Assembly: GCF_047495875.1 (NCBI RefSeq) | Contig: NC_092460.1 | Location: 40,280,073 to 40,344,072 of the forward strand | DNA length: 64,000 nucleotides | Direction: 5' to 3' | From: Pithys albifrons albifrons | Taxonomy: Eukaryota; Chordata; Aves; Passeriformes; Thamnophilidae | In this document: in pieces, positions 50,923 through 64,000 of the stretch | How positions within the stretch are numbered: position 1 is the first letter of the stretch | Layout: every line of letters starts with the position of its first letter | Program-made: the position numbers and the translations under genes | The notes under the pieces: generated by a model | The model's database searches: none | The model's input: only the letters and a program-made list of their open reading frames with translations | What the model was told of the DNA's origin: nothing

Positions 50923-53900
50923 ACCTTAGAGATTATATTACATTGGTGATGTTGGGCCTGTGCTAAGGTGTTATAAGAATGGAGGGAACTCTCTACCTAC
51001 ACGTACATGGTCAAAGTACAGAACTGGGACATAGATTAGCTCCTTCAGACTATTTCCAGCTGGTTCTCTGGTCTGAAATCTATTTGTGGCTGGAGCTCTT
51101 CAAGTACGGTTTTGAATGACTCTTTCAGGTTATTCTTCTCCAAAGATAAAAGACAAAATAATTTTGTGCTGTGAGACCTTACTTTATATGAACCAAGGGA
51201 CAGTAAGAAGAGACAACGAGAACATTGCCTTCAATTCAGAGCAGAAATTAAGAGGATAAAATAAGTCAGAAGTGGTATTCATCTAGGAATCCATTTCAAT
51301 GAGATCAAATCCATCTTTTCTTTTTTGAACCTGAATTTCTGATATAAATAATTTGCAATGCTATATGTGAAGGAGATCCCATGCTTGGGCTGAGATAGAT
51401 TTCTTCAGAAGTAAAAAAGAAAAAAATATAAAAGGAAGCTATTTTTAGGAACACACTTATGCATTTCATTCCTCAGTTCAAAGGAATATTTAAAACGAGA
51501 AGTTGAGTTTCCATTCAAAGCCACCCTCTTTGATGCAGGATAAAGACCTGTCCTTCCACCCTTCAAACAACTGCAAGATTTCCTCCTCCTAAGTTACAGT
51601 CTCATCCTCCCAGCCACCCACAAGCACCAGCCTCCCCCAGATCCATGCAGATTATGGCTCTGTAAAGTGACCCAAGTAGAAACTGAGGAAAACAGGTGCC
51701 AGGTGGCCAGTACAGACTGGTACAGAAGTCCTTGGATCTTTGGAACTGTTCTTCACCTCTAAATTTACCAGCTCTCAGTGCAGGCAGAGAGCAGAGGGGG
51801 AAAAAAGGCAGTTGTGCAGATGTGAAAAACCCTGCTGACAAGATCAAAATCTAACTGCATGCCAAGGGTACATATATATTAATGTGTGTTCTATTTAATT
51901 AATCAGAAAATTAGTGAGCCCTAGTTGAACACTGGTTCGTTTCTGGTAGATAATTACATGCTGCTTCTCAGCTTGAAACTGTGCCAGATATATTTTCGCC
52001 CATTACTTGTGGTACTTCATCTAATTTTAATCCACTTGAGAGTGCTTAACTGCATATCCACTGCAGTTCTAGGACAAAAATTGTGTGAGTGCTGTGCAAA
52101 ATGTACCACCTTAGGTGTAAGACATTGTTAATTCACATTATTTTTCCTTTTTGCTCATTAAAAGAATACCCAGTCAGGTCGACAGAATGACCTTAGGTTT
52201 TGGATCTCCCAGAACCTTTAGCCTCTACACCCTTCTATAAAGCTTGTCTCTGTTGAATATCATGCTTTTAATCAGCTCACTTTACCTGTCATGAGCTCCT
52301 TCAGACTTTTCCAAAACTGCTTGTTTTAAAATCCTTTGGTGTTTATATCTTAGTGTCAGTGAAGTGGAGATCCTCGAGTGATACTCCACATACCCATTTT
52401 TGGGGCAATTTTTCACTTGTTCTCTGGCAGCAGTGATCTTAGCCCAGTAGTATGTCATGCTCAAAAGATAACAAAGTCCTTGCCATGTATTTACAACCGA
52501 GAAGCTATTGAGATTGCTAAAAAAGAAAAGAGGATTGGTGGATTTTTTCCCTATAGGAAACTGTAGGTACAAGTGTATGGTTCAGTGCTGAGCAGAATAA
52601 ACTTAGTCAGCTCTGAATGGAAACATATTGGGAACAATAGTGTCAACTTGGAGCTGACATTGTGTCTATTAAGGAACAGTAGAGGGTAAGAGGCTGAAGC
52701 AGAGGCCTAAACTATCTTAAGGGAAGCAGTCCTCTAATGTTAGTCCCATTTTGCACTGGAGCACTAGCACTGGGCTTCTTTAATTTAATAAGAATGTATT
52801 TTTCCTAGCTGTGGTGACTTGAAAGAAGCCATGGCATAACACCATCAGTCTATGATCTTGCTCCACTGTTTTTCCTTTGGTAATGTGGAAAGTAGCATAT
52901 AGTGATTGGGTTCCTCTATGATTTTTACATGGACTTTTCATCTGGAAAGAAGAATTAGCCTCCAAAATAATTATGCAGCCCCAAACCGATCCCTTCCCAC
53001 AACTGAGTCTATTGATGGACACATTTTCCTCATGGCCGTGACATGACAGAGAGCAGGCTTCCTCTGATAACCTTCCAAACATCTCACCTGCTCTCTGAAG
53101 ACACTCCTGCTGCTCTTGAGCATCAGTGATAACGTAATTGATATCCCAGTGGTCTCTAGACTGGTTATGGGTATTTAAGGAGTTAACAGGTAAGAAAGCT
53201 GAAAACTTGGAAGCCACCTCAAGGTGCAGACCCATCTCAGGACAGCCTTGTGAAGTGCTTCTCACTGGGTCCACAGCTGGGCAGGGCTGACATCAGGCAG
53301 CACTTCTGATTTGGGAAATGTGTTCCCTGTAGTCCAGGAAACTCAGTGAGGTCTATTACCTTCAGTCCTTTGGAGATTTCATGTATTAAATATTTGCCAG
53401 ACTCTTGGCACAGGTAGCTCATGAACACATATGCAGGGCTGTTAAAAGAGCTGCACTGCCCCTGGGTCCTGTTCGTATTCTAATACATAATTTATTAACT
53501 TCCCCTTTGTCCTCATATATTCTTTCATTTGCTTTCATGACACAACTTAAGTGATTACCACCAATCTTTTCTGACTTGGCCCATCCCTCCTGATGGCTGA
53601 GTAATTAAATTTCTATTGTCTACCTGACACAAATAAATAAAACATCTCTTCAAAAGAAGTCTTTCTTCAGTGCCTCCTGTTGTGCTCAGGGATTTATGAC
53701 TAAACATGGGAAGCACAGGTTCACACCTGGCTATTATGAGAAGTGAGGAAAACCATCTGAGAATCTTTTCACTTATCCTCATACAACGAAATTCTGCTGC
53801 CTGGAGATGTTCTGGACAATTGGAAACATCCTCATGGGTCTGTCTGATTTGTCACAAGCCCTGTGGGAGACCTTTCCATAAGGACAGTTGGGACTGAGCT

Positions 53901-55510
53901 TGGCTATGCTTGGAAAGCTCAAATGGACACAGTTAAGTACAGAAGGCAACAGAATTGAGTCGGTCTTCCCTTTTTATGCAATTTTCTACCTACACAGTGC
54001 TGTAAATAACACATTTTGCAGTTTGAATCAGCTGAGAACTTCTTGTCAGTGTTGCCCCAAACTGAATTTTACTGCCTTACAGTTGAAAAGTTATGGAATA
54101 GTCCCTTCTGCCACAGGAAGAGATGGAAAAGAAGAATGTCAGTGTAGTTCAGTTTGGAATTGAGCCAGGTGGTGCATGGGCAGGAATGCTGAAGAATCTG
54201 TGACATTCAATACAAACCTTAGTGAAAGATAAAGGGGAGGAAAGCTTGGAAACAAATAAACCATAAAAGGAGAAAAACAGTGAGGTTGAATATTCTGTGA
54301 GTGTTCTCTTTAACAAACCTGTGTTTACTGCTCGAGACCGAAAATTGGAGGTCAAGCTTTTGGTCTTTGCTCCTTTTCTTCTAAGACAAGTTTCTCAAGT
54401 TATGTACTTCTCCAGAGACAGAAATATGGCTGTTGTGGTGCTGGGTTTTAGAGAGCTTAGTAGTTTTGGCTAATTCCACATGTGTCTTTAGTCATCAAAT
54501 ATTTTTATAAGCATCAAAATATTTTTATAGGCTTGTTGGTCATTAGCTCAAGGTGCTACTGTGGTCACAAAGTGACTGTACAAATTATGGCATCTATTTA
54601 CTCCACTTATCTCTTAACCCAAGAGATAAAAGCTGGGCTTTGACAGACCCAAAGTAATAGACCCTCAGCATCTTCATGGCTGTGAGAGTCCAGCTGGCAA
54701 AGGAAAAAAATATTGAGATTTGGGCAAATTTGAGGATCTGTCAGTGAGAACTGGGACTTTTGTACCTGGGGCTGATTTTGGTCTTCTGCCCCTCTTGAGA
54801 CCCATCTCAAAGCTGAGGTGTCTAAGTGGCAATCCCACCCTGCGGCTGGCAACATAAAAATTGTTCAGTGGCATGTCTTAGACATCAGTGCTGTTAGTTA
54901 TGTGTTGGAAACACCTAGGAGACTACTGGTGAGTAAAGTCCCTTCGTATGAAGTACTTTATGTCCTGTACTAATTTAAGATTCCCTTCCATCTGCTCGAG
55001 TGTGTATGACAAGTGGAATTCCTTCAGGATGTTGTTGAGGCAAATGGAATGTTAGAGGAAGACAGAGAAACATCACATTGAACTGAATTAGGTTTGCTCT
55101 GACTGTCCTTGAAGAGATTTTTAGCTTAGCTACAGCACAAAATACAGCCATTCTTCATGGCAGTTTAAATGATGCTACATCAAAAATTGCTAAAAGGCCA
55201 TTGTGAGAAGAAAACCCTGTAAACATATCAGTGTCTTTTTCTGTTTCAAGATAAAACTTATCCAAATTTCTCAGATTCCAAAATTTGAAAAGCTTTATGT
55301 TTCCCAATATGAAGTGTCGTAAGGGGAAATACAAGGGTAATATCATGGTAATACCCATGTCGTCTCTCAGCTCCAAACTCAGTGTGATTGTGAAGTGTGT
55401 TTTACTTGAAAAATATGAATTTGTGCTGAGGGTCATATGCTGTCTGGAAATAAAATCCACAAGCAGGGCTGAAGGTTAGGTAGAGCATATTTTGTAAATG
55501 CAATATGTAT

Positions 55511-55572
<62 letters not shown>

Positions 55573-58500
55573 AATGACCTTGGAATACAGGAACACTGTT
55601 CAGCAGAACAAACCATTCCTCTGAAACCTTCTTCTGTGTCCTGTGACAAAAGAGCATATTTGAATATGGTCATGTCACAGTGATATCCCCAAAGAGGCAG
55701 AACCTTGTCTGTACCAGGAGCAGCCCAACATTAACAGGAGACACGGGCAGCCTTGTTAATCACGACTCTGCTGAATAACCTTGTGGCCTTATCCTCATCA
55801 CCCCGTGTCATTCCTTTACCCTGGCTTGTGCTTCATCCCCTGGCCCTTTGTTCTGCCTGTAATTAGCATGTCAGCCTTTCAGGGCACTGACCACATTCCC
55901 TTATCTCTGTGGAGGCTTCTGTGACCTTAACATAGATGAATGGGAGACAATGACCTCTCTCATATCATTGCTTTGGATGAATTTGGCCATAATTCCTTTC
56001 TCATCCAGAGTACATTTAATCATGTAATACACAGACTTCCATCTGGTTTGGATATCCTGAATGAGCTGCTGAAATGGAATGGGTTTAGACCCAGCTGCAC
56101 TTCATGCAAGGGTTTTGCAAACTTTGGCAGACTGATTAAAGTGGATCTATCCCCTCTCCCTGCCTTCATTATGGTGAGAGCCGTGGGTGAAACCAATAAA
56201 CTTCAACTCTGCCTTCTTTCTGCAAAAGAGAAATTGAACCCAACAGAGAGGTGTGGGAGGTGAAGGTTTTATTCCTGGCTTGATCTCCTGTGTGACCTTG
56301 AGGAAGTTGCCTCACTGCAGTAGCTCTCATCCCATCCTTTTTGTATCCTGGCTTTTGAGACTGGAAGTGCTTTTCAGAGGAAAGATTGTTTCTGCATGCT
56401 TATGAAGTGGCTCACCAGCCCTGATCCTAGTTGGGATCTTACTGACAGGAGAAATAGTTTCTATTGACAAGAGGAGTAAGTTCTAATATAGGTGTTGTAG
56501 TGAAGGGACAAGCAGAAGAACAGCAAAGTCATGAGGCAGAGCCTGTTGGTTCCCATAAGAGATCACATTACTTTGACAAAACTCATGCAAGTTTCACAGT
56601 CTCTGCACAAACAATTCAACTGGTAATTAGCCATTGCATTAAAAAACCCTCTAAACAACAAATAGTTACTACACCAAATCCCAAACCAAAATGCCTGCAT
56701 TTTTTGATAAACTACTTTCTTTTTTGAGATATTTTATTTTTGTGCTGTACTGGTTAATAAACCTATTGGCCAGTGCTACTAAAAAGTCTGTCTAAATATT
56801 GGTAAATATTATTTATTCTCATTTCTGTCTCACAGAAGAAGCTATAATTGGGATGGAGGAGGTTAAAGAGCTCAGAAGACTATATTATTTTGTCAGATTT
56901 CTCAGCGTAACTCAGGGAAGTTACTCAGGGATTCTCATTATGGGGAGATTAAACTTTTAATCCTTTTCATGCAACCATCTGAAACAAATCTCTTAACAGA
57001 AAAAATGTCTCAGTGCCCATTAGATGTCAAAACAATTTTGACAGAAGTTATTTCTGTGGGATAACTTCTCCTTGGAGAGTTAGTTCTATGAGGTACATCT
57101 CTAAACAGAGCTTTTAATTCTTGGATCTCACAACTGATTGCAAAGGCAAAAATTAGTAGGGATCTGCCTCCTAATATGATCTGAAAGTCTAGGGCCTCAG
57201 GGAAGAGCTGGTAGCCAAGCCTGTTTAAACAGAGTTGGAGATACCACTGCCTAACAGCCATGCAGCCAGAAAACATCTGTATTTTCAACTGAGCATCTAA
57301 AGCCAGTTGCCTGCCTTTTCAGAAACAGCCCCTAATCCTATTTATGACCCTGTGATTGACAGGCATCTGCATTCCAGACAAAGTACAGAAGAGTTCTCAA
57401 TTACAGGAAATACGGAGAAAGTTGCAGCAGGTTATTTACTCATTAGACTTCCTTCTCAGTGACTGTGGGAGTGTGTGGCATGTTGGTAAACCCTCCTGTT
57501 GCCCATCATTTGTCTGTCATAATGTGATCACCCATTAATTCTTAATGAAAAGCTAATGCCTCGAGAGGATCCAAAGGCTGGAGTTCAGCTTGGCTGCTTG
57601 TGAAGATAAAAGGGGGAGAGCTATTTCTGAAAGGATGTCATTTGTATTTCCTTGTGGCTGTGTCTGCTTTTATCTTTTTTTTACAACCTGTCCAAAGCTG
57701 CAGCCCTTCTTAGTGTTTAAGGATTTTTAGTGTCACTGAATTGCCTGACTGCTTGATGTCTTTTGGGAAGGGTGGGATTGGCTTCCAAAGGATGAGTCTC
57801 ATGCTGATACCAGGCTCTGTTCTCAGCAGTCATTTAGCCATGCCCAGGTTTAACATGGTGCTTGTCAATTGTGCATCATCCTGATCCTACTTCTCAGGGG
57901 AGAAATTGAGATGTGGGGTTAAAGTAACTTGGAAAAGTTAATCCATCTTGTCTTGGTTGTGTTAGAAATTCAGTCCCCAGTTTCCCTGTTTGGTGCTTCC
58001 CTGTGCTGGATTATTTCCGTACTGATTACAAAGGGCCATGTAGTTCTGATGTGATGATCCTTTGGAGGAGGATGGGATATAGGAGATAAAAGAATGAGGC
58101 AGGACTTCTGTATGTCTGCAGAAGTCTTCAGGGAAAAAAGTCACAGTTTGTACAAACTAAACTTCTCATCTAGGATGAAGGACTGAGTGAAACATTGAAG
58201 GAATGGACTGAAGAACTGGTTGCATGTAAACAGGGCTAAGCACTATACTTAGTAAGACACAGAGGCAGAAATCTCTTTAACCATCCTGGGAAGAGAATGA
58301 GTTCATTAGAAATGTGCTCTGCAAGGCACTTTTCTTCCTGGCTATGATTCCACAGAGATTTTTTTTCTGGCAGCAGTGCTGACTCATTTCCTCTCCTTTC
58401 AGGTGCTGGTTGTGCAGTTTCATGGCTATCTGGGCTGTAGCACCAAACAAGGCTGTTCAAAAATTTCCTTTAAACATAACTGAGCTCCCCTACCCACCTC

Positions 58501-59699
58501 CCTTGGCAAGCCCATAGACATCTGTCAGTGGCACAGAAGGAGCCATTCCTGCTGATGTGACTATTATTATATTTATAATGTGCTTATCTGGAGCTTCAAT
58601 GTAGACAGATCTGTCTGCAATATCAGACAGCAGTCTGCTCTGATTGCAGCACAGACACAGAGCATTTCTGATCCCTAGTAGATAGACAAGTAGAAGATGA
58701 CTGGATAGTTCATGTATGGAAGCAGTGGATGATTCACAAGAACAACCTTCACTTGCAATGTGCAGGGAAGTTGGGTGTGGATTCACAACTAGGATAAATT
58801 ACAGATCCTCCATGTTCAGACATGGTTCACAGTTCAGCGGTGTTTTCAGTCAAGTTATTTGCCCATCTTGAAGCCCCACATGTCAAGAATCTGAGTTAAT
58901 TCCAAGAAAGCATATGCCCATTTCAGACATGGAAGACTGAAGTGAGGGCACACTGAAATGAGCTGTATGAGTAAATAATAAGCATTCCTTTCTTTCCCCC
59001 TCTCTGAAAGACTCTGGGCACCTTGACAAAATTTAACTCAAACAATCTTTTCTAACTGGTCAGCATGTCCTTAAGTAAACCTTAAAACCACTGCAGAGTT
59101 AGGCAAGAGAGGAAATAGCAAATCCTGACATCTCCTACACACGCAATGCCTGGAGCAACACACAGAGATGAATTAGAAAGAAACAAAAGCATCTTGAACT
59201 TATCCTTAGAAGTGTTTGCCACAACTGCACTTTGACATGTAAGAAGGGGAGGTTGTCAGCATCACAGGCCACTGTAGATGGAAATATTACTTTCTTGGCT
59301 AATTTAATCTTAGCAAATATTCTTCTGTTAATGCAATTAATTTTAATTGAAGTCTCCAGATGCAATTCCATAATCCCTAAACTATTGAACAAAGTCAGGT
59401 GCAGATTGCCAAAGATACTTATCATCAGAACCTCGTAAAAAACTGGCCTTGAGAAGCAGAGTAGGTGCAGAACAGGAATTCAACTGCATTTTGCTGCTGG
59501 GAAGCTCCTATGGCGTGATAGCATTTGACTGGGGCATTTCACCAGGGTAAAGTTGGAAAAAGAAAAATCATTAAACTTTCTGCTTCAGGAGATATTTTGA
59601 ACCCATATCCCTCAGGATAACATCCAAAACACTTCTTTGGGTTACAATTATGCAAAAATCTACAAAATTGTTGGATGGGGGACTCAAAGGGATATTAAA
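50923..59699. other. Intergenic DNA, no gene recognised
   Basis: This is 8.8 kb without a CR1 copy that I can recognise, the longest such stretch in the intergenic part. It has a compound microsatellite at 55512-55570. A 164-codon minus-strand ORF at 52780-53274 shows no recognisable domain and is about the length expected by chance. Confidence 0.6.
55512..55570. repeat. Compound microsatellite (TG)12(GA)18
   Basis: Twelve TG units at 55512-55535 pass directly into about eighteen GA units to 55570. Translated minus-strand ORFs here read Ser-Leu then Thr-His repeats and are artefacts. The TG part can adopt Z-DNA and the GA part a triplex. Confidence 0.97.
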
Positions 59700-60568
59700 T
59701 AAGTTTCCAGTGGTACTAAATTGGGAGGAGCTGTTGATTCCCTTGAAAGCAGAGAGTCATTGCAAAGAGGTCTGGACAAATAAGAGGGCTGAGCAATCAT
59801 TAGCCTGGGAAATTTAACAAAGATAAGTGCTATATTCTGCCCCTGGGATGGGGCAACCCTGAATTTATGGACAGACTGGGGAATGAGATACCAGAAAGCA
59901 GTGCCAGGAAAGGAACCTGCAGGTCCTGGCCTGTGGCCAGTTGGCCATGAGTCAGCAGTGGCCTGGAGCCAAGAGGGACATCCCTGTCCCAGGGGGCCTC
60001 AGGCTCAGCATCACTGACCAGGCAAGGGAGGGGATTGTTGTGCTCTGCTCTGCACTGGAGTGGCCTCACCTTGTGCCTGGGGGCACTTCTGGACACCACA
60101 ATGTAAGACACATATTAAGCTATTAAAGAGTGTCCAAAGGAGGGCTATGAAGATGGTGAAGGTTCCAGAGGGAAAGTCGTACAAGATGCAGCTGAGATCA
60201 CTTGGTCTGTTCAGGCAGAAGGGGAGACTGAGGGGAGACTTCACAGAATCTGCAGTTTCATTTCAAGAGGCAGTGGAGGGGCAGGCTCTGGTCTCTGGTG
60301 ATCAGTGCAGACCTGAGGGAACAGCTGGAGCTGTGTCAGGGCAAGGGCAGGCTGGATATTGGGAAAAGGTTCTTCCCCCAGAGAGTGGTTGGGCACTGAA
60401 CAGGCTCCCCAGGGCAGTGGACACAGCACCAAAGTTGAGAGCTCAAGAGGCATTTGGACAATGCTCTCAGTGACATGGTGGGATTGTTGGGGCAGTGCAG
60501 GGACAGAAGTTGGACTTTGATGATCCTTGTGTGTCCCGCCCAACTCAGGATATTCTATGATTCTGTGA
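59700..60568 (+). mobile_element. CR1 LINE, 5'-truncated, about 0.87 kb
   Basis: Plus-strand CR1 starts in the degenerate reverse-transcriptase end (actaaattgggaggagctgt, agaggtctggacaaataaga) and continues through a cttgtgcctgggggcacttc block. It ends in caactcaggatattctatga then ttctgtga. The frames are broken. Confidence 0.9.
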
Positions 60569-61254
60569 AAAAATTTGACTCTGTAGCTCAGACAGATGTT
60601 TTAATAATAACTGTTAAATAAATAACTGTTCTCCTGAATATTTATAGAGAATTCAGAACACTGTTTTCTCTTCATTGCCTTCCCTCTTCATTACTCTGAG
60701 CCTAATGCATATGGTCCACTCTCTGAGATGCTTTTGGAGTGGAAAGAGAAGTAACAAACAGAAGAGGAGTAAGGAACCCTTGTTTTCACATTCTGGTCAA
60801 ACACTATGTGCTTCATGAGATGCTGGATGGAAACCAAAGCAGGTGCATAGCTTCCCAAGGTTGTTTTGTGGCTCTAGGTTTTCCTTGCCTTCTTTTTATT
60901 TGTGATACTTCACATGAAATATTTCTCCTTGGGTCAAAGAAAACATGTGACATGTTCACTGAAAAGGACTTCTCTGTATTTTCACGTGAGATAGAGGACA
61001 AGGCTAATTCTGACTTCTCTGTATTTGAACCATCAAATACTAGGATAATTTAGTGCAGTAACGAAATGGAGAACAAATAGTCATCCATAAAAGTTTCTCC
61101 CAACCCTGGATGCACTCACAGGGCTTTGTATAATACTATGTATTTAAGAGAGCAAAACAGTAGAATTTTGGAGGATATGGTTCTGTAGCTGGGTCTGCTG
61201 CTAAGCTTTCCTCAAACAAATCACTTCACTTACCACTGCCTGCTGAACATAATA
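60569..61254. other. Intergenic stretch, nothing recognised
   Basis: Unique sequence between two CR1 copies. A 104-codon plus ORF at 60739-61053 has no recognisable domain. Confidence 0.55.
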
Positions 61255-61688
61255 TTGTAGAATTAGAGAAGGGTTTGTGTTGGAAGGGATTTTAAAGATC
61301 ATCTCATGCTAAACCCCCTGCTATGGGCAGGGATACCTTCCACTAGCACAGGTCGCTCAGAGCTTCATCCAACCTGGCCTTGGACACTTCCAGGGATGGG
61401 GCAGCCACAGCTTCTCTGGGCAACCTGTTCTAGGGCCTTACCACCCTCACAGGCAAGAATTTCTTCCCAATATCCAATCTAAACCTACTCTCTGTCAGTT
61501 TGAAGCCATTCTCCCTTGTCCTGTCACTCCAGGCCCCTGTAAATAGCTTCTCCCCATCTTTTTTGCAACTCCTTTCAGGTACTGGAAGGCTACAGTTAGG
61601 TCCTGAACCTTCTCTTTTCCAGGTTGAACAAGCCCATTTCTCTCCACCTTTCCTCCCAGTAGAGCTGCTCCATCCCTCCAACCATAAA
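61255..61688 (-). mobile_element. CR1 LINE, 3' fragment (about 430 bp)
   Basis: Minus-strand CR1 beginning attgtagaattagagaaggg and running through aaccccctgctatgggcagg to gctgctccatccctccaac. Confidence 0.92.
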
Positions 61689-63590
61689 TCTGAGTTCTTT
61701 AAACAAAAACCACACCAATCCTATCTAGACTAGTATCCCATCCTGAGTGGTGGCTCAGTGGCTTAGTGGATAATTAGGGAGATAAAAAACAAATACCCAA
61801 CCAGTAGTCATGACCTTGGAATACAGAAAGTTCCTTTGAAATCTGCTTTAAGAGTAATATTTTTCATTACAAAAACTAAATCTGGCATTCTTTTGCAGAT
61901 CATGCAGATCAAGTTATATGCCATCTTGCAAGAAAGATCAATATTTTCACTGTCTGTGCATTCACAAGGTCCATGAAGTAGAGAGAAGTATCACATACTC
62001 CAAGATGAATGTGGCCACGTGGATGCCCTATATGTTTACAGCCTGTCTGGATGTTCCTGTGATGCCTCTTCTGGCTGAGAATCAACAACCCATGAAGCTA
62101 TATCCGGCTCATTTGGGATGTGGAATTTCAAACGTTGTCTCTGAGAGTGCCTGGGGCTACACTTTCAGGTTTGTTGACTACTGATAGATAATCTGACCTT
62201 GGTAAATTGGGTGTGCTCTTCACAGTTCTGCAGGAACACACTCATGGAGTACAGCTGCTTCTCAGTGGTGAGTTAAAGCAGTTCAATGTGCCATTAAACC
62301 TAAGTCAGATTAAATAACTTCTTGTCTCTTGACCTGAACATATCAGTGCTTCAGATAACTATATATAGGCGGTGGAAAAATTTCATTGCCTACAACTAAC
62401 ATTGTTTACAAAATTCTCTAAATAGGGCTATTTTCCATTGCCAAATATAGACTCTTCAATGAAGCAGGAGAGCCAAAAGCCCTGCAAAGTTCCCTTTATC
62501 ATCTCTGAAGTTTGGCCATCAGAAGACAGGCACTGTCCCAGCAATCCTTTTTCCTCTTCCTTGCCTTGCGTCTTCTCCCATACCTTACCAAATCCAAGGA
62601 GAGTCTTCCCATTGGCTTATAAGCCACCTGGAATTCACCTGATCATCCAAGATGTGCATGCTGAGGCCAAAATATTTGTTTTGACTTCCAAAAGGCAGAA
62701 CATACAGGATATTAAGCAGAACACTGATGAAAAACCTTCACAGATTACCTTCACCTTAAGAGTGGAGCACACATAGATGCTTATGAGCCCTGTTGTTTTT
62801 AGAATTGTTTTGGCAGTTCTGTGCAAGATAAGAAGGAGCTGAACACTCACTCTCTGTGCTGAACAAATAATTCTGACCACAATGATGTTACAGGGGAGCC
62901 ATTCCAATTACACTGTAATATCTACCAAAGCAGTGTCAGGGCTTGGAAACAAAGGTATCCAAAACCAATAGTTATGTATGATTATTGTCATGATTATTTT
63001 ATAAGTCCCCTGGGGAATCGGGAAAAGGAATCAAACCGAAGTGCTAAAAGTTGGAATATGCAAAATGGGAACACATCTTCTGTTCTGTTAACTGTGCACA
63101 TGGTGAGAAGGCAGAAAGCTGGTCTTCTGAAGTGTGGTGAGAGGGGATAGTCCTTACATCCTGAGTTAGGTCCCTGCCCTGACAAGGAAACCACTGGCTC
63201 TTTCCTATGAAGTGCCAGGCATATCTAAATTAAAATAAAGACATAAATTCCAGGTGGATTCCTAGACCCCTTACAATAAACAGCAAGTTTCCATGGATTT
63301 CCATCTTTAAAGACGGTATAAAACATTGTGTCTCATATTGGGAAAAAATACCTTACAAGAGAGATGGACAATGCTAAGACAAAAGAAGGTAATAAAAGAT
63401 ATGCAAAATATTAATTTTAATAAAAAGAAACAACTAATTTCACACATCTCCATTTCAAAGAAAAGTATAATGCATCTGAAAAAAATGAAATTATTATTGT
63501 TGCCCATATTTTATGAAAAGACTCCTTCTATTCATTATGGTGCTGTAGGATTCCTGCCAAAATTATGTATTTAATTTTAGAGAGACTACT
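61689..63590. other. Intergenic stretch, nothing recognised
   Basis: Unique sequence. ORFs at 61918-62184 and 62438-62776 are open but show no domain or homology I can name. Confidence 0.55.
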
Positions 63591-63880
63591 TACAGGACAA
63601 GGATGAATGGCTTCAAGCTCACAGAGAGTAGTTTTTGATTGGATATCAGGAAGAAAATCTTCCCTTTGAGGGTGGGGAGTCCCTGGCACAGGTTGCCCAG
63701 AGAGGCTGTGGCTGCCCCATCTCTGGAAGTGTCCAAGGCCAGGCTGGATGGGGCTCTGAGCAACCTGGGCTAGTGGAAGGTGCCCCTGCCCATGTCAGGG
63801 ATGGTGGAACTGGATGATCTCCAAGGCCCCTTCTAACTCAAACCTGTCCCTAATTCTGTGGTTCTGTGATGATTCTGTGA
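63591..63880 (+). mobile_element. CR1 LINE, 3' fragment
   Basis: Plus-strand CR1 with caggttgcccagagaggctg, ggatggggctctgagcaacc and a degraded gttctgtgatgattctgtga tail close to the right edge of the window. Confidence 0.92.
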
Positions 63881-64000
63881 GTTTTATGGATCAGCATGTG
63901 AAGCATTTTTACAGAAGCTCCATTTCAAGTAGCAAAAGAGGGATCTAAATCTACCAAATCTCTAGATATCATTTCAGACCTATGAACAGTGTTGCCACAC

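Noticed and set aside
52780..53274. 164-codon minus-strand ORF
   Set aside because: No domain, signal peptide or membrane segment recognised, and this length is expected once or twice by chance in a window this size.
55402..55673. Minus-strand ORFs with long Ser-Leu and Thr-His repeats
   Set aside because: They are translations of the TG/GA microsatellite in successive frames.
60060..60473. 137-codon plus-strand ORF
   Set aside because: It falls within a CR1 fragment and shows the degenerate reverse-transcriptase end (SVQRRAMKMV); it is not a host gene.
61918..62184. 88-codon ORF preceded by an acceptor-like ttcttttgcag
   Set aside because: The protein is not recognised, there is no convincing donor or partner exon, and acceptor-like sequence is common by chance.
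1..64000. CRISPR arrays, operons, phage or bacterial mobile elements
   Set aside because: The window is vertebrate nuclear DNA with spliced exons and CR1 LINEs; no such structures are visible.
1..64000. tRNA or rRNA genes
   Set aside because: I saw no convincing A-box/B-box cloverleaf or rRNA segment while reading; a tRNAscan or Infernal run would decide this properly.

Overview
This is a vertebrate, almost certainly avian, genomic window. The evidence is many CR1-type LINE 3' fragments with the (ATTCTATG)n-like tail typical of bird CR1, long AT-rich introns with GT-AG splice sites, and no bacterial-style gene packing. I cannot name the species from sequence alone.

The only gene I can support with confidence is the 3' part of anoctamin-2 (ANO2, TMEM16B) on the + strand. 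It is a calcium-activated chloride channel of olfactory neurons and photoreceptor terminals. The window opens inside a coding exon (1-32), carries nine complete downstream coding exons, and reaches the stop codon at 36429-36431. Splice phases join perfectly at all nine introns and give 412 in-frame residues, without a frameshift or internal stop. They run from the end of transmembrane segment 4 to the cytoplasmic C-terminus. All six calcium-coordinating acidic/Asn residues and the pore lysines of TM5/TM6 are present, and the tail ends in a class I PDZ ligand (-HTVV). Residue numbers below count from the first complete codon in the window (bases 2-4).

Layout: 1-36431 is ANO2 exons and introns; the two largest introns are 6857-15474 (8.6 kb) and 15624-26799 (11.2 kb). 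From 36432 to about 38 kb is probable 3' UTR or immediate downstream sequence. From there to 64000 I see intergenic DNA with no convincing gene. CR1 fragments are scattered on both strands throughout, along with microsatellites, notably (AT)28 at 3925 and (TG)12(GA)18 at 55512.

The unexplained signals are: a 233-codon antisense ORF, cysteine-rich with three N-glycosylation sequons, in the 8.6 kb intron (13645-14346); a CR1 copy with an internal 5' inversion resembling twin priming (45871-46209); two near-identical direct CR1 copies bracketing an ANO2 exon; and a possible conserved regulatory block near 40.0-40.5 kb. I found no convincing undescribed biological system, and most other long ORFs are CR1 reading frames, their antisense shadows, or chance.
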